Assembly (NCBI GenBank): GCA_017308235.1
Contig: JAFKFL010000008.1
Coordinates: forward strand, 248,001 to 312,000
Origin: Alphaproteobacteria bacterium
Lineage (GTDB): Bacteria > Pseudomonadota > Alphaproteobacteria > Reyranellales > Reyranellaceae
Direction of reading: 5' to 3'
Length of the DNA: 64,000 bases
Part shown: piece by piece, positions 29,214 through 38,131 of the stretch
Position numbering within the stretch: the stretch's first letter is position 1
How the letters are laid out: the number at the start of each line of letters is the position of its first letter
Notes under the pieces: model-generated
The model's input: only the letters and a program-made list of their open reading frames with translations
Database searches by the model: none
What the model was told of the DNA's origin: nothing
Made by a program: the position numbers and the translations under genes

Positions 29214-30162
29214 CTCGAGTCACCTTGAACTTGTTGTTGTCGGCCAACGTCTCGAACGAGGCGAAGTGCGCTTTAAGCATGGCCTCGTAGGGCAGGCCAC
29301 GGTTGGCCACCAGGTAGAGCCTGCCGCCTGGCTTGAGCGCTCGAGAGGCGGCTTCGATCACCTTCTGCCCGAGCGCCGGGGTCGAGGCGCGACCGGTATG
29401 GAAGGGCGGGTTGCAAACGACGGCGTCGTAGATCGCTGGCGTTGGCTCGTTCGCGAGGTCGAGCCAATGGAACCGGGCGCGATCGTCGGTGATGTTGGTC
29501 TGTGCGGCTTCGATCGCTCGGTGTTCGGCATCGATCAGATCGATGTGCCTGATGGCGGACGAGCCTAGGATGCAGCGCGCCAGATAGCCCCAGCCGCAGC
29601 CGAAATCGGCGACATGACCCGACAGATCCTGCGGCAGGTGTTGCGCCAGCAAGGCCGAGCCATCGTCGATCTTGTCCCAACTGAAAATGCCCGGCTGGCT
29701 GAGCCAGCTTCCGTCACTTACCGGCTGTAAGCGCGTGAGGCCCAGCCAATAGTCCGGCGGCGAGCGATCGGCTTTCACGAGCCAGAAGACGCGGCTGTGG
29801 AATTTGGACAGCGTGCCGGCGAGCCCGAACGCCCTGCCGATCTGCTTTTCGAGGCTCGCCGCGCCATCCTCGTTGGTGCCGGCGCAAATCAGGGTGCCGC
29901 CCTCAGCGAGAAGGGACCAGCCACGCGCTATGTTGGCGAAGTTCTCCTCTTTGTGCTTGGTGAGCAACACGAGTCCCTGCTCGAAGGCCCCCTGCGAAAT
30001 GCGCGGCGACGCATTCTTCAGCCGCAGATAGTCGGGCCGAAAGGATTGTTCGGCATCGACGCCTTCGAAAGCCAAGGGCTCGGCGCGCAAAAAGAACGCC
30101 CGCTTGTGAGCGAGCGTTCCTGATTCGAAGGCATGGGCGAGGGCGCGGCCCGCTTGACTCAC
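29203..30162 (-). CDS. RsmC/RlmG-like class I rRNA methyltransferase
   Basis: A 319-residue protein with two tandem methyltransferase-like halves, the N-terminal one degenerate, as in RsmC (guanine-N2 methylation of 16S rRNA). The C-terminal catalytic half has SAM motif I VADFGCGWGYLARCIL near 185 and the amino-MTase catalytic motif VVCNPPFHTG near 247. Start is GTG at 30162 with GGGAG five to eight bases upstream. Ends overlap tlyA; it starts 11 bases after the stop of the alcohol dehydrogenase and so follows it on the same strand. Target nucleotide not proven. Confidence 0.88.
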
Positions 30163-30172
30163 TTCAGCTCCC

Positions 30173-31225
30173 TCAGGGAACGAGGACGGCGCGCCCCATG
30201 ATCAGCCCCCTGCGCAGCTCCTGCAGGGTGGCGTCGGCTTCGTCGAGCTTGCGCTTGATGATGGGCACCGGCTCCGCCTTGCCGGCGGTGACGAGATCCA
30301 TCATCTCCTTCATCTCGGCCGGCGTGCCGGTGACCGAGCCCATGATCTGGTTGCCGGTGAAGGCGAACATCGGCATCGGCATCGAGAAGGTGCCGCCGAA
30401 CAAGCCGACCACGATCAGCCGGCCGCCGCGTCCGAGGGCCCGCCAGCCAAACTGCGCGCTCGACTCGGCGCCGACGAAGTCGATGGCCGCGCCGACGCCG
30501 GTGCCATTGGTAAGATCCATGATCTGCTTGCGCGCTTCTTTGTCGCGCGGATCGACCGCCGCGCAGGCCCCGTTTTCCAGCGCGAGCTTCCGTTTCTTTT
30601 CGTCGATGTCGGCGACGATCGGCTCGCGGCCCAGCACCGCCTTGGCGAAGCGAACGCCCATCAGACCGACGCCGCCGGCGCCGATCACCAGGATGGGCCG
30701 GCCGGCATCGTTGCCGACCGCCTTCTTCACGGCGCCAAAAGCCGTGATGCCGGAGCAGGCATAGAGGCAGGCGAGCTCCTCGGGCAGCTTGCCGTAGGGA
30801 TAGAGATACTTGGCATGCGGCACGAGGACGTGGTCAGCATAGCCGCCGTCGTTGTTGACGCCCAGCGCGCGGGGGGTGGGGCACAGGTTCTCGGTGCCGT
30901 TCGTGCAGTACCAGCATTTGCCGCAGCCGATCCACGGGTAGACCACCGCCTTGTCGCCGACCTTGGCGCCTTTCGCATCGGGCCCCAAGGCTTCGACGAC
31001 GCCCACGATTTCGTGGCCCATAATGCGCGGCGGGTTCATCGTCTTGGCGGTCGAGTATTTGTTGCCGCCGCCCATGTCGAAGAAACCCTCCCAGAGGTGC
31101 ACGTCGCTGTGGCAGACGCCGGCGGCGGTGATGCGCACTACGACCTCGGTGCCCTGCGGCGCCGGCGTCGCTTCCTCGACGCGCTGCAGCGGTTGGCCGA
31201 ACTCGACGACCTTGTAACTCTTCAT
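30173..31225 (-). CDS. Zinc-dependent alcohol dehydrogenase
   Basis: A 350-residue medium-chain dehydrogenase. Catalytic zinc ligands: Cys in GVCHSDVHLWEG near 38 and GHE near 70; structural zinc cysteines in CGKCWYCTNGTENLC near 101-115; NAD motif VIGAGGVGLMGV near 180 with an aspartate (IVADIDEKKR) after the second strand, favouring NAD. ATG at 31225 has GGGAGC upstream; a longer frame to 31495 is not supported. It precedes the RsmC-like gene and is divergent from the first ABC transporter. Substrate unknown; it may feed the catabolic genes nearby. Confidence 0.93.
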   Translation of the reverse strand: MKSYKVVEFGQPLQRVEEATPAPQGTEVVVRITAAGVCHSDVHLWEGFFDMGGGNKYSTAKTMNPPRIMGHEIVGVVEALGPDAKGAKVGDKAVVYPWIGCGKCWYCTNGTENLCPTPRALGVNNDGGYADHVLVPHAKYLYPYGKLPEELACLYACSGITAFGAVKKAVGNDAGRPILVIGAGGVGLMGVRFAKAVLGREPIVADIDEKKRKLALENGACAAVDPRDKEARKQIMDLTNGTGVGAAIDFVGAESSAQFGWRALGRGGRLIVVGLFGGTFSMPMPMFAFTGNQIMGSVTGTPAEMKEMMDLVTAGKAEPVPIIKRKLDEADATLQELRRGLIMGRAVLVP

Positions 31226-31320
31226 GGGCCAGCTCCCTTGCTTCGACTTCTGGAGCATAGAGCATCCCAATGGCTTTTGTGCTAGTGGTTCGCCAAGCAG
31301 ATTGTTGGGAGGCGAAACAA

Positions 31321-32505
31321 ATGTTGAGGCGCGATCTCGTATTGACGGCGGGCGCTCTGGCTCTGGCGTCCATGGGCGCATCCTCCGGCGCAGCGGCACA
31401 GGAGACGGTGAAGATCGGTCTGATCCTTCCCATGACTGGCCAGCAGGCCTCGACCGGCAAGCAGGTCGATGCGGCGGTGAAGCTCTACGTGGCACAGCAC
31501 GGCACGACGGTCGCCGGCAAGAAGATCGAGGTGATCCTGAAGGACGATACTAGCGTGCCCGACGTCGCCAAGCGGTTGGCGCAGGAGCTAGTGGTCAACG
31601 ACAAGGTCGCCGTTCTCGCTGGCATGGGCCTGACCCCGATCGCGCTTGCCGTGGCGCCGATCGCCACCCAGGCGAAGGTGCCGGAGATTGTCATGGTGGC
31701 CGGCACGTCGACGATCACCGAGGCGTCGCCCTTCGTCGTGCGCACGAGCTTCACTTTGGCGCAGTCCTCCGTTCCAATGGCGGAATGGGCCTTCAAGAAC
31801 GGCATCAAGAAGGTGGTGACGCTGGTCAGCGACTACGGCCCCGGGATCGATGCCGAGAAGTCGTTCAGCGAGAAGTTCAAGGCCGATGGCGGCACCATCG
31901 TCGAAAATCTGCGCGTGCCACTGCGCGGTCCCGACTTCTCGCCGGTGCTCCAGAAAGTAGCCGATGCCAAGCCGGATGCACTGTTCGTGTTCGTGCCGTC
32001 CGGTGCCGGCGCGCAGTTCGTGAAGCAGTTCGTGGAGCGTGGCCTCGACAAATCGGGCGTCAAGCTGATCGCCACCGGCGATGTCATCGACGACGATCTG
32101 CTGAATGGCATGGGCGACGTGGTGATCGGCGTCATCAACGCCCACAACTACTCGACCTACCACCAAAGCCCGACCAACAAGGCCTATGTCGAGGCGTTCA
32201 AGAAAGCCAACAACGGCATGCGGCCGAACTTCCTGTCGGTCAGCGGCTACGATGGCATGCACCTGATCTACGAGGCCTTGAAGAAGACCAACGGCTCTAC
32301 CGATGGCGAGAAGCTGGTTGCTGCCATGAAGGGCATGGCTTGGGAAAGCCCGCGCGGCCCGATCTCGATCGACCCCGAGACGCGCGACATCGTGCAGAAC
32401 ATCTACATCCGCAAGGTCGAGAAGGTCGACGGTGAGCTCTACAATGTCGAGTTCGCCACCATTCCCAACGTCAAGGACCCGGTGAAAGCGGCAAAGAAGA
32501 AGTAG
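31321..32505 (+). CDS. Branched-chain-type ABC transporter substrate-binding protein (system 1)
   Basis: A 394-residue periplasmic-binding protein. An N-terminal signal peptide (LRRDLVLTAGALALASMG, cleavage near ASSGAAAQ) with paired arginines may be Tat- or Sec-directed. The mature part starts VKIGLILPMTGQQASTGKQV, the type I Liv-binding fold (Peripla_BP_6). GGGAGG before the ATG at 31321 fixes the start. The transporter genes follow after a palindromic repeat. Ligand unknown; the downstream genes suggest an aromatic or organic acid rather than an amino acid (inference). Confidence 0.92.
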   Translation: MLRRDLVLTAGALALASMGASSGAAAQETVKIGLILPMTGQQASTGKQVDAAVKLYVAQHGTTVAGKKIEVILKDDTSVPDVAKRLAQELVVNDKVAVLAGMGLTPIALAVAPIATQAKVPEIVMVAGTSTITEASPFVVRTSFTLAQSSVPMAEWAFKNGIKKVVTLVSDYGPGIDAEKSFSEKFKADGGTIVENLRVPLRGPDFSPVLQKVADAKPDALFVFVPSGAGAQFVKQFVERGLDKSGVKLIATGDVIDDDLLNGMGDVVIGVINAHNYSTYHQSPTNKAYVEAFKKANNGMRPNFLSVSGYDGMHLIYEALKKTNGSTDGEKLVAAMKGMAWESPRGPISIDPETRDIVQNIYIRKVEKVDGELYNVEFATIPNVKDPVKAAKKK

Positions 32506-32537
32506 GGCATTGTCGCACAAGGCCGCCGACAAACTCG

Positions 32538-32612
32538 GTGTCATCCCGAGGCCAAAGGCCGAGGGATCTTTCCGGCAACAGGAAGGATCCCTCGCTTCGC
32601 TCGGGATGACAC
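32538..32612. repeat. Imperfect palindromic repeat element (TCATCCCGAG type)
   Basis: GTGTCATCCCGAG (32538-32550) is perfectly inverted as CTCGGGATGACAC (32600-32612). Inside, a second pair, CGAGGGATCTTTCC and GGAAGGATCCCTCG, matches at 13 of 14 positions. The whole could fold into a long hairpin. It fills the gap between binding-protein and permease genes. Such TCATCCCGAG elements recur between genes in several alphaproteobacteria, so this is probably a dispersed intergenic repeat that may also attenuate readthrough. Confidence 0.8.
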
Positions 32613-32646
32613 GGAATTGCTTCGTGACATCGGGCGGTTCTTAGCC

Positions 32647-33501
32647 ATGGCCACGATCCTGTTCGATGGCGTGGCCTACGGCATGCTGCTGTTCGTGCTG
32701 GCCTGCGGGCTCGCCGTGACGCTGGGGTTGATGAACTTCGTCAATTTGGCCCATGGCGCCTTCGCGATGGCCGGCGGCTATACGACCATCCTGCTGATGG
32801 ACCGCGCCGGCGTGCCGTTCCTTGCCTGTCTGCCGGTGGCGTTCGTCGTGGCGGCGGTTCTGGGCGTCGTCCTGGAGCGCACGCTTTACCGGCATATGTA
32901 CCGCCGCAGCCATCTCGACCAGGTGCTGTTCTCGATCGGGCTGGTGTTCATGGCCGTCTCGGGAATGACCTGGGCCATGGGTGCCAGCCAGCAGACCATC
33001 AAGCTTCCGGGCTGGCTGATGGGCCGCTTCGAAGTGCTGGGCGTGAATGTCGGCATCTATCGTGCCTTCATCATCGTGCTGTGCGGCGCTTTGGCGGTCG
33101 GCTTGCAGTTCGGGTTGACGCATACCCGCTTCGGCAGCCGGTTGCGCGCCGCCGTCGACGATGCGCGCGTGGCGCGCGGGCTCGGTATTCCGGTCGGCAC
33201 CGTCTTTGCGATCACCTTCGCCGTCGGCTCCGGGCTTGCCGGCCTGGGCGGCGCACTCGGCGCCGAGATCCTGGGGCTTGATCCCAATTTCCCGCTGAAG
33301 TTCCTGATCTACTTCCTGATCGTCGTTGCCGTCGGCGGCACGTCGGGAATAGCAGGCCCGTTCGTCGCCTCGTTGCTGTTGGGTGTCGCCGATGTTGCCG
33401 GCAAGTATTACGTGCCCGCACTCGGGGCCTTCATCATCTACCTGGTCATGATCGCCGTGCTGGTCCTGCGGCCGCACGGCCTGTTCGCCCGTCCGCGCTG
33501 A
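32647..33501 (+). CDS. livH: Branched-chain-type ABC permease, LivH-like (system 1)
   Basis: A 284-residue inner-membrane permease with about eight hydrophobic helices. LMNFVNLAHGAFAMAGGY is the LivH signature, and RAAVDDARVARGLGIPV is the cytoplasmic loop that meets the ATPase. ATG at 32647 places the first helix correctly; an earlier in-frame start lies in the repeat. Its stop overlaps the next start, the usual tight Liv operon spacing. Works with the LivM, LivG and LivF proteins that follow. Confidence 0.93.
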   Translation: MATILFDGVAYGMLLFVLACGLAVTLGLMNFVNLAHGAFAMAGGYTTILLMDRAGVPFLACLPVAFVVAAVLGVVLERTLYRHMYRRSHLDQVLFSIGLVFMAVSGMTWAMGASQQTIKLPGWLMGRFEVLGVNVGIYRAFIIVLCGALAVGLQFGLTHTRFGSRLRAAVDDARVARGLGIPVGTVFAITFAVGSGLAGLGGALGAEILGLDPNFPLKFLIYFLIVVAVGGTSGIAGPFVASLLLGVADVAGKYYVPALGAFIIYLVMIAVLVLRPHGLFARPR

Positions 33502-34466
33502 TGGCGGCGGCGGCAAGCCTCGCGGGGCGGGCGCGCTGGCGGTGGCTGGAGATCGCTTTCTGGCTGGCCGCCTTCGGCGCGGTGTTCCTGCCAGTCGGCC
33601 CGCATCTCATCCTGAACCAGATCGCGATCCTCGCACTTTTCGCGCTGTCGCTCGATCTGATCCTGGGCTACGCCGGCATCGTGTCGCTGGGGCACGCGGC
33701 TTTCTTCGGTCTCGGCGCCTATGCCGCCGGCCTGTTCGCCAAGTTCGTGACCGGCGATCCATTGCCGGGCCTTGTGCTCGCGATGCTGGTCGCGGGCGCG
33801 TTGGGATTCATCACGAGCTTCCTGGTGCTGCGCGGCAGCGATCTCACCCGCCTGATGGTGACTCTGGGCGTCGCTCTGTTGCTTCATGAGCTTGCCAATG
33901 CGCTGCCCGATCTCACCGGCGGCGCGGACGGCCTGCAGGGTGTTTCGATGGAGCCGCTGCTCGGCCTTTTCTCCTTCGATCTCTATGGCCGCACCGCTTA
34001 TGCCTACAGCGTCATGGTCCTGTTCGTGCTGATGCTGGTCGCTCGTGCCGTCGTGCATTCGCCGTTCGGCCTGTCGCTGATGGCGATCCGACGCAATCGC
34101 CTGCGCGCCTCGGCACTGGGCGTGCCGGTCAATCGCCGTCTGGTCGCGGCCTACACGCTGGCGGCGGCCTTCGCCGGCGTGGCCGGTGCGCTGCTGGCCC
34201 AGACGACGGCCTTCGTGTCGCTGGAATTCTTCGACTTCAATCGCTCGGCCGATGTGTTGCTGGTCCTGATCATCGGCGGCGCGGGCTGGCTCTACGGCGG
34301 CATTGTCGGCGCGGTCCTCTTCCAGGGCCTGCAGGACGGCCTCTCCTCCCTGACGCCGGAATACTGGCTATTCTGGATCGGGCTTTTCCTGGTGGCATTC
34401 GTCATGTTGGGACGCGACCGCATGATGGCCGGCCTGCGAGGCCTCGTGGCGCGGGTGAAACAGTGA
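33501..34466 (+). CDS. livM: Branched-chain-type ABC permease, LivM-like (system 1)
   Basis: A 321-residue permease partner of LivH. DLILGYAGIVSLGHAAFFGLGAY is the LivM signature (within the second and third helices), and SLMAIRRNRLRASALGVPVN is the ATPase-coupling loop. The C-terminus ends in a basic stretch after the last helix. ATG shares its first base with the livH stop. The livG start overlaps the end by four bases. Confidence 0.93.
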   Translation: MAAAASLAGRARWRWLEIAFWLAAFGAVFLPVGPHLILNQIAILALFALSLDLILGYAGIVSLGHAAFFGLGAYAAGLFAKFVTGDPLPGLVLAMLVAGALGFITSFLVLRGSDLTRLMVTLGVALLLHELANALPDLTGGADGLQGVSMEPLLGLFSFDLYGRTAYAYSVMVLFVLMLVARAVVHSPFGLSLMAIRRNRLRASALGVPVNRRLVAAYTLAAAFAGVAGALLAQTTAFVSLEFFDFNRSADVLLVLIIGGAGWLYGGIVGAVLFQGLQDGLSSLTPEYWLFWIGLFLVAFVMLGRDRMMAGLRGLVARVKQ

Positions 34467-35212
34467 CGGCGGCGCTGCAGACGCGGGGCCTCGCCAAGCA
34501 CTTCGGCGGCCTGGTCGCCACGCGCGACGTCACCTTCACGCTGGAGCGCGGTGCGCGCCAGGCGCTCATCGGCCCCAATGGCGCGGGCAAGACCACGTTC
34601 GTCAATCTGCTAACCGGCGTGCTGTCGCCTTCGGCCGGACAGGTGTTGTTGGGCGGCGAGGACATCACGAGGCTGGCGCCTGAGGCGCGCGTCCGGCGCG
34701 GCCTCGTGCGCACCTTCCAGATCAACCAGCTCTTTGGCGACCTGACACCGCTCGAGACGCTGGCGTTGGCGGTGGGCGAGCGGCTGGGGCAGGGGCGTCG
34801 CTGGACGCGTACCGTCGGCGGCGACGGCATGGCGAGCGAGATCGACGCCGTGGCCCAGCGATTTGGGCTCGCCGACGTGCTCGACAGCCGCACCGACACC
34901 TTGCCCTACGGCAAGCAGCGCCTGCTGGAGATCGCTGTCGCCTTCGCCTGGAATCCCCAGGTGCTGCTGCTCGATGAGCCTGCGGCAGGTGTGCCCGAGG
35001 CGGAGCGACGCGACATCCTCGATGCCATCGCGGCATTGCCGGCCGACGTATCGGTGCTGCTGATCGAGCACGACATGGACCTGGTGTTCAGCTTTGCGCG
35101 GCGCATTTCCGTCTTGGTCGATGGCGGTCTGCTGGTCGAGGATGAGCCTGATGCGATCGCGCGCGATCCTCGGGTGCGCGCGGTCTATCTCGGCGAGAGC
35201 CGGCATGTCTGA
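34463..35212 (+). CDS. livG: ABC ATPase, LivG-like (system 1)
   Basis: A 249-residue ATP-binding subunit. Walker A GPNGAGKTT near 37-45, Q-loop in VRTFQINQLFGDLT, a LivG-style signature LPYGKQRLLEIA in place of LSGGQ, Walker B VLLLDEP and H-loop LIEHDMD. GTG at 34463 overlaps the livM stop as GTGA. Family members have the longer insertion before the signature that is seen here. Energises import through the two permeases. Confidence 0.93.
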   Translation: MTAALQTRGLAKHFGGLVATRDVTFTLERGARQALIGPNGAGKTTFVNLLTGVLSPSAGQVLLGGEDITRLAPEARVRRGLVRTFQINQLFGDLTPLETLALAVGERLGQGRRWTRTVGGDGMASEIDAVAQRFGLADVLDSRTDTLPYGKQRLLEIAVAFAWNPQVLLLDEPAAGVPEAERRDILDAIAALPADVSVLLIEHDMDLVFSFARRISVLVDGGLLVEDEPDAIARDPRVRAVYLGESRHV

Positions 35213-35927
35213 CCTGTTGGCGCCTGACCTGCTGACAATCGACGGGCTTCACGCCGGCTACGGCCGCGCCGTCGTGCTGTCCGACATCGCCTTTCGTTTG
35301 GCCGAGGGCGAGGCGCTCGCCGTGCTCGGACGCAACGGCGTCGGCAAGACGACACTGATCGACAGCATCGTTGGCGTGACGCGGCACTTCGCCGGATCGT
35401 TGATGCTGGCGGGCAGGGAGATAGCAGGCCTCGCGCCCGAGCAGCGTGCCACGCTCGGTGTCGGCTGGGTGCCGCAGGAGCGCAACATCTTTCGTTCCCT
35501 TACTGTCGAAGAGAATCTGACGGCGGTCGCACGACCGGGAGCATGGACGGTGGAGCGCATCTACGCGCTCTTTCCGCGGCTCGGGGAGCGGCGCGGAAAC
35601 TCGGGCGGTGCTCTGTCGGGCGGCGAACAGCAGATGCTTGCGATTGGCCGTGCGCTCGCCACCAATCCGCGACTCCTGCTGCTCGATGAGCCGACCGAAG
35701 GGCTGGCGCCCATCATCGTCGAGGAGCTGCTGCGCGCGCTCGATCGGCTTTTCCGCGAGGAGCGGATGGCCGCGATCATTGTCGAGCAGCATGCGCACAA
35801 GGTCCTGCCCATCACGCGTCGCGCGGTCGTTCTGGAACGCGGCCGCGTCGTGCTGGAAGCGTCGAGCGCGGCGCTCCTGGCCGATCCGGCGCCGCTCGAG
35901 CGCTTCGTCGGAGTCACCCAGCGGTAA
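35205..35927 (+). CDS. livF: ABC ATPase, LivF-like (system 1)
   Basis: A 240-residue second ATP-binding subunit. Walker A GRNGVGKTT near 41-49, LGVGWVPQERNIFRSLTVEENL is the LivF Q-loop region, signature LSGGEQQMLAIGRAL, Walker B LLLLDEP, and EQHAHKVL. The A-loop tyrosine is in LHAGYGRAVV. ATG at 35205 overlaps the livG stop by eight bases; the longer frame starting at 35094 is a shadow. Ends system 1. Confidence 0.93.
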   Translation: MSDLLAPDLLTIDGLHAGYGRAVVLSDIAFRLAEGEALAVLGRNGVGKTTLIDSIVGVTRHFAGSLMLAGREIAGLAPEQRATLGVGWVPQERNIFRSLTVEENLTAVARPGAWTVERIYALFPRLGERRGNSGGALSGGEQQMLAIGRALATNPRLLLLDEPTEGLAPIIVEELLRALDRLFREERMAAIIVEQHAHKVLPITRRAVVLERGRVVLEASSAALLADPAPLERFVGVTQR

Positions 35928-36049
35928 TTTCGTAAATTTCGATATGTTTCGAAGATTTGGAAAAAACCGTTTACAGCGACGATTCGTTATCCCACCATTG
36001 GACAACGGCGCCGACACGAACGGGTAATTGCGCCGGTGGGAGGAAAACG

Positions 36050-37273
36050 ATGATCGAGCGGCTGGGCGCGTGGCGCCGTCGTGGCGTGTTGGCTGGACTG
36101 GCAGCGGGAGCGGCGTCGCTTGCGGCGCCATCGATCTTGCGCGCCGCGCCGTCGGGCAAGCCGGTGAGGGTGGGCGGCACGCTGTCGCTGACCGGCTTCC
36201 TCGCGCAGACGGCGGCGGTCCACAAGATCGCCGCCGATATCATGGTCGAGGAGATCAACGGCCGGAACGGCTTCCTGGGTCGTCCCGTCGAATATGTCCT
36301 GCTCGACGATCAGTCCAAGCCGGAGATGGCGCGCAGCCTCTACGAGAAGCTGATCACCGTCGACAAGGTCGATCTGATCCAGGGCCCCTATGCGACCGCT
36401 CCGATCCTGGCGGCGATGGGCGTGGCCCAGCGCTACGGCAAGGTCATGATCCAGAGCAGCATGGGCATCCCCAAGCTGCAAACTTATGACCGCGCCTTTC
36501 CCGCAACACCGTTCGGTCCGGAGCCCGACAAGACCTATCCGAACGTCATCCTGGACGCGATGGCGAGCATTCCGACGCCGCCCAAGACGATGGTTGTCCT
36601 GACCAGCAAGTTCCCGTCGGCGCAGTTCATGGCCAAGGGCATGCAGAAGGAGGCCGAGGGGCGCGGCGTCAAGGTGCTGCTGTACCTCGAATACGAATCG
36701 GGCAATCACGACTTCGGCGCCATCGCGGCGCGCGTAAAGGAGGCCAATCCGGACTTCCTGTGGGTGGGCTCGCTGGGCCTCGAAAGCAATCTTCTGCTCG
36801 AGGCTCTGCGCAAGCTCGACTATGTGCCCAAGAACCACTTCCATCTCTATCCGGCGCCGGGCCCGCTGGCATTGTCGCCCGATGGCAATCGCGCACTGTG
36901 CTCGACCTTCATCGAGGCCGACGAGCCGTTCATGTCGAGGCCGGGCATGAAGCGTATCGCCGCCGAGTACAAGGAGCGGGCGACCAAGATCAACCTGCCG
37001 TACACGACCCTCGACGCGCAGGCCTGCGGCATGGTCTCGGAATGGCAAATCCTCGAGGCGGGGGTGAACGGTGCGGACAGCCTGGATGACGCCAAGATCG
37101 CGGCCTGGCTCAAGGCTCATACCGTTGAGACCTTGTTGGGCAAGCAGCGTTTCAACGGCCCCTACAATCACGGCGATGCCGGGCAGATGATTAAGCAAGT
37201 CCAGAACAAGGAATGGAAGGTGGTCTGGCCGAAGGAATTCGCCGCGCCTGGCGTGAAGCTGCTCGCTTCTTGA
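36050..37273 (+). CDS. Branched-chain-type ABC substrate-binding protein, Tat-type signal (system 2)
   Basis: A 407-residue binding protein whose signal WRRRGVLAGLAAGAASLAAP, cleaved near ILRAAPS, has a twin-arginine form, so folding may precede export. Mature fold: VRVGGTLSLTGFLAQTAAVHK, LLDDQSKPEMARSLYEKLI, and GPYATAPILAAMG, a Peripla_BP_6 domain. Start ATG at 36050 has GGGAGGAAAAC upstream. It follows system 1 by 122 bases and is followed by its own permeases. Clearly diverged from the system 1 binding protein, so a different ligand is likely. Confidence 0.92.
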   Translation: MIERLGAWRRRGVLAGLAAGAASLAAPSILRAAPSGKPVRVGGTLSLTGFLAQTAAVHKIAADIMVEEINGRNGFLGRPVEYVLLDDQSKPEMARSLYEKLITVDKVDLIQGPYATAPILAAMGVAQRYGKVMIQSSMGIPKLQTYDRAFPATPFGPEPDKTYPNVILDAMASIPTPPKTMVVLTSKFPSAQFMAKGMQKEAEGRGVKVLLYLEYESGNHDFGAIAARVKEANPDFLWVGSLGLESNLLLEALRKLDYVPKNHFHLYPAPGPLALSPDGNRALCSTFIEADEPFMSRPGMKRIAAEYKERATKINLPYTTLDAQACGMVSEWQILEAGVNGADSLDDAKIAAWLKAHTVETLLGKQRFNGPYNHGDAGQMIKQVQNKEWKVVWPKEFAAPGVKLLAS

Positions 37274-37279
37274 TCGCTG

Positions 37280-38131
37280 ATGCCGAGCGCCACGCTCCTC
37301 GGCCAGGCGTTGATCTCGGGTGTGCTGGCGGGCGGCATGTATGGGCTGCTTGCCATGGGCCTGAGCTTGAGCTGGGGCCTGCTGCGGCTGGTCAACCTCA
37401 GCCACTTCGCGCTGGCGTTCCTTGCCGCCTACATCGTCTACGAACTGGGCACGACCTGGCACGTGGCGCCGTGGTGGTCGGCGGCGCTGGTGGTGCCGGC
37501 GATGTTCGGCATTGGTGCGGCCCAGCATTGGCTGTTCGACCGCTTCCGGGTGAACGAGCTCGCCTCGCTCCTGATCACCTTCAGTGTCGCGGTCATCCTC
37601 GAAGCCGGCATCCAGCTCTACTGGACCGCCGACTTCCGTCGCTACGAGACGGATTACGCCACGCTCTCGATCAAGGCGGGTCCTTTCTTCATCCCCGTGC
37701 TGGAGCTTGCGCTCTGTCTCGTGGCGGGCGTGCTGGCCTGGGGAACGTGGCTGTGGCTGCGCAAGACCTTCGTCGGCAAGGCCCTGCGCGCCAGCGTCGA
37801 GGACGCCGATATCGCGGCGGCCTACGGCGTAAACCACAAGCAGCTCGCCTACCTGCTCTCCGGAATAGGGGCTGCCTATGCCGGCATCGCCGGAACCTTC
37901 ATCGCCCTGATCGCGACCCTAGCACCGGCCGAGATCTGGACCTGGCTGGGCGTCGTGTTTGCGGTGGTGATCATCGGCCGGCTCGGCAACCCTCTGGGCG
38001 CGTTGCTCGCCGGGATGGCGATCGGCGCTGCGCAGTCGCTCGCCATGGCGGTCTTCAGCCCGGCCTGGGCGCCGGTCGTCTCCTTCTCGATGCTGATCAT
38101 CGTCCTGCTGTGGGATCCGGAGTGGCTATGA
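37280..38131 (+). CDS. Branched-chain-type ABC permease, LivH-like (system 2)
   Basis: A 283-residue inner-membrane permease with eight or so helices. LRLVNLSHFALAFLAAY corresponds to the LivH NxxHG region, here with HF in place of HG, and RASVEDADIAAAYGVNH is the coupling loop. Begins six bases after the binding-protein stop. ATGA overlap with the next gene. Confidence 0.92.
   Translation: MPSATLLGQALISGVLAGGMYGLLAMGLSLSWGLLRLVNLSHFALAFLAAYIVYELGTTWHVAPWWSAALVVPAMFGIGAAQHWLFDRFRVNELASLLITFSVAVILEAGIQLYWTADFRRYETDYATLSIKAGPFFIPVLELALCLVAGVLAWGTWLWLRKTFVGKALRASVEDADIAAAYGVNHKQLAYLLSGIGAAYAGIAGTFIALIATLAPAEIWTWLGVVFAVVIIGRLGNPLGALLAGMAIGAAQSLAMAVFSPAWAPVVSFSMLIIVLLWDPEWL

Noticed and set aside
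35987..37837. A 616-codon open frame on the minus strand
   Set aside because: Antisense to the system 2 binding protein and permease, which have signal peptide, ribosome sites and clear family motifs. The antisense product is low-complexity.
37213..38127. Extension of the fused LivM-LivG frame 305 codons upstream
   Set aside because: That stretch overlaps the binding protein and LivH gene in another frame and reads as low-complexity. The ATG at 38128 overlaps the LivH stop as expected.
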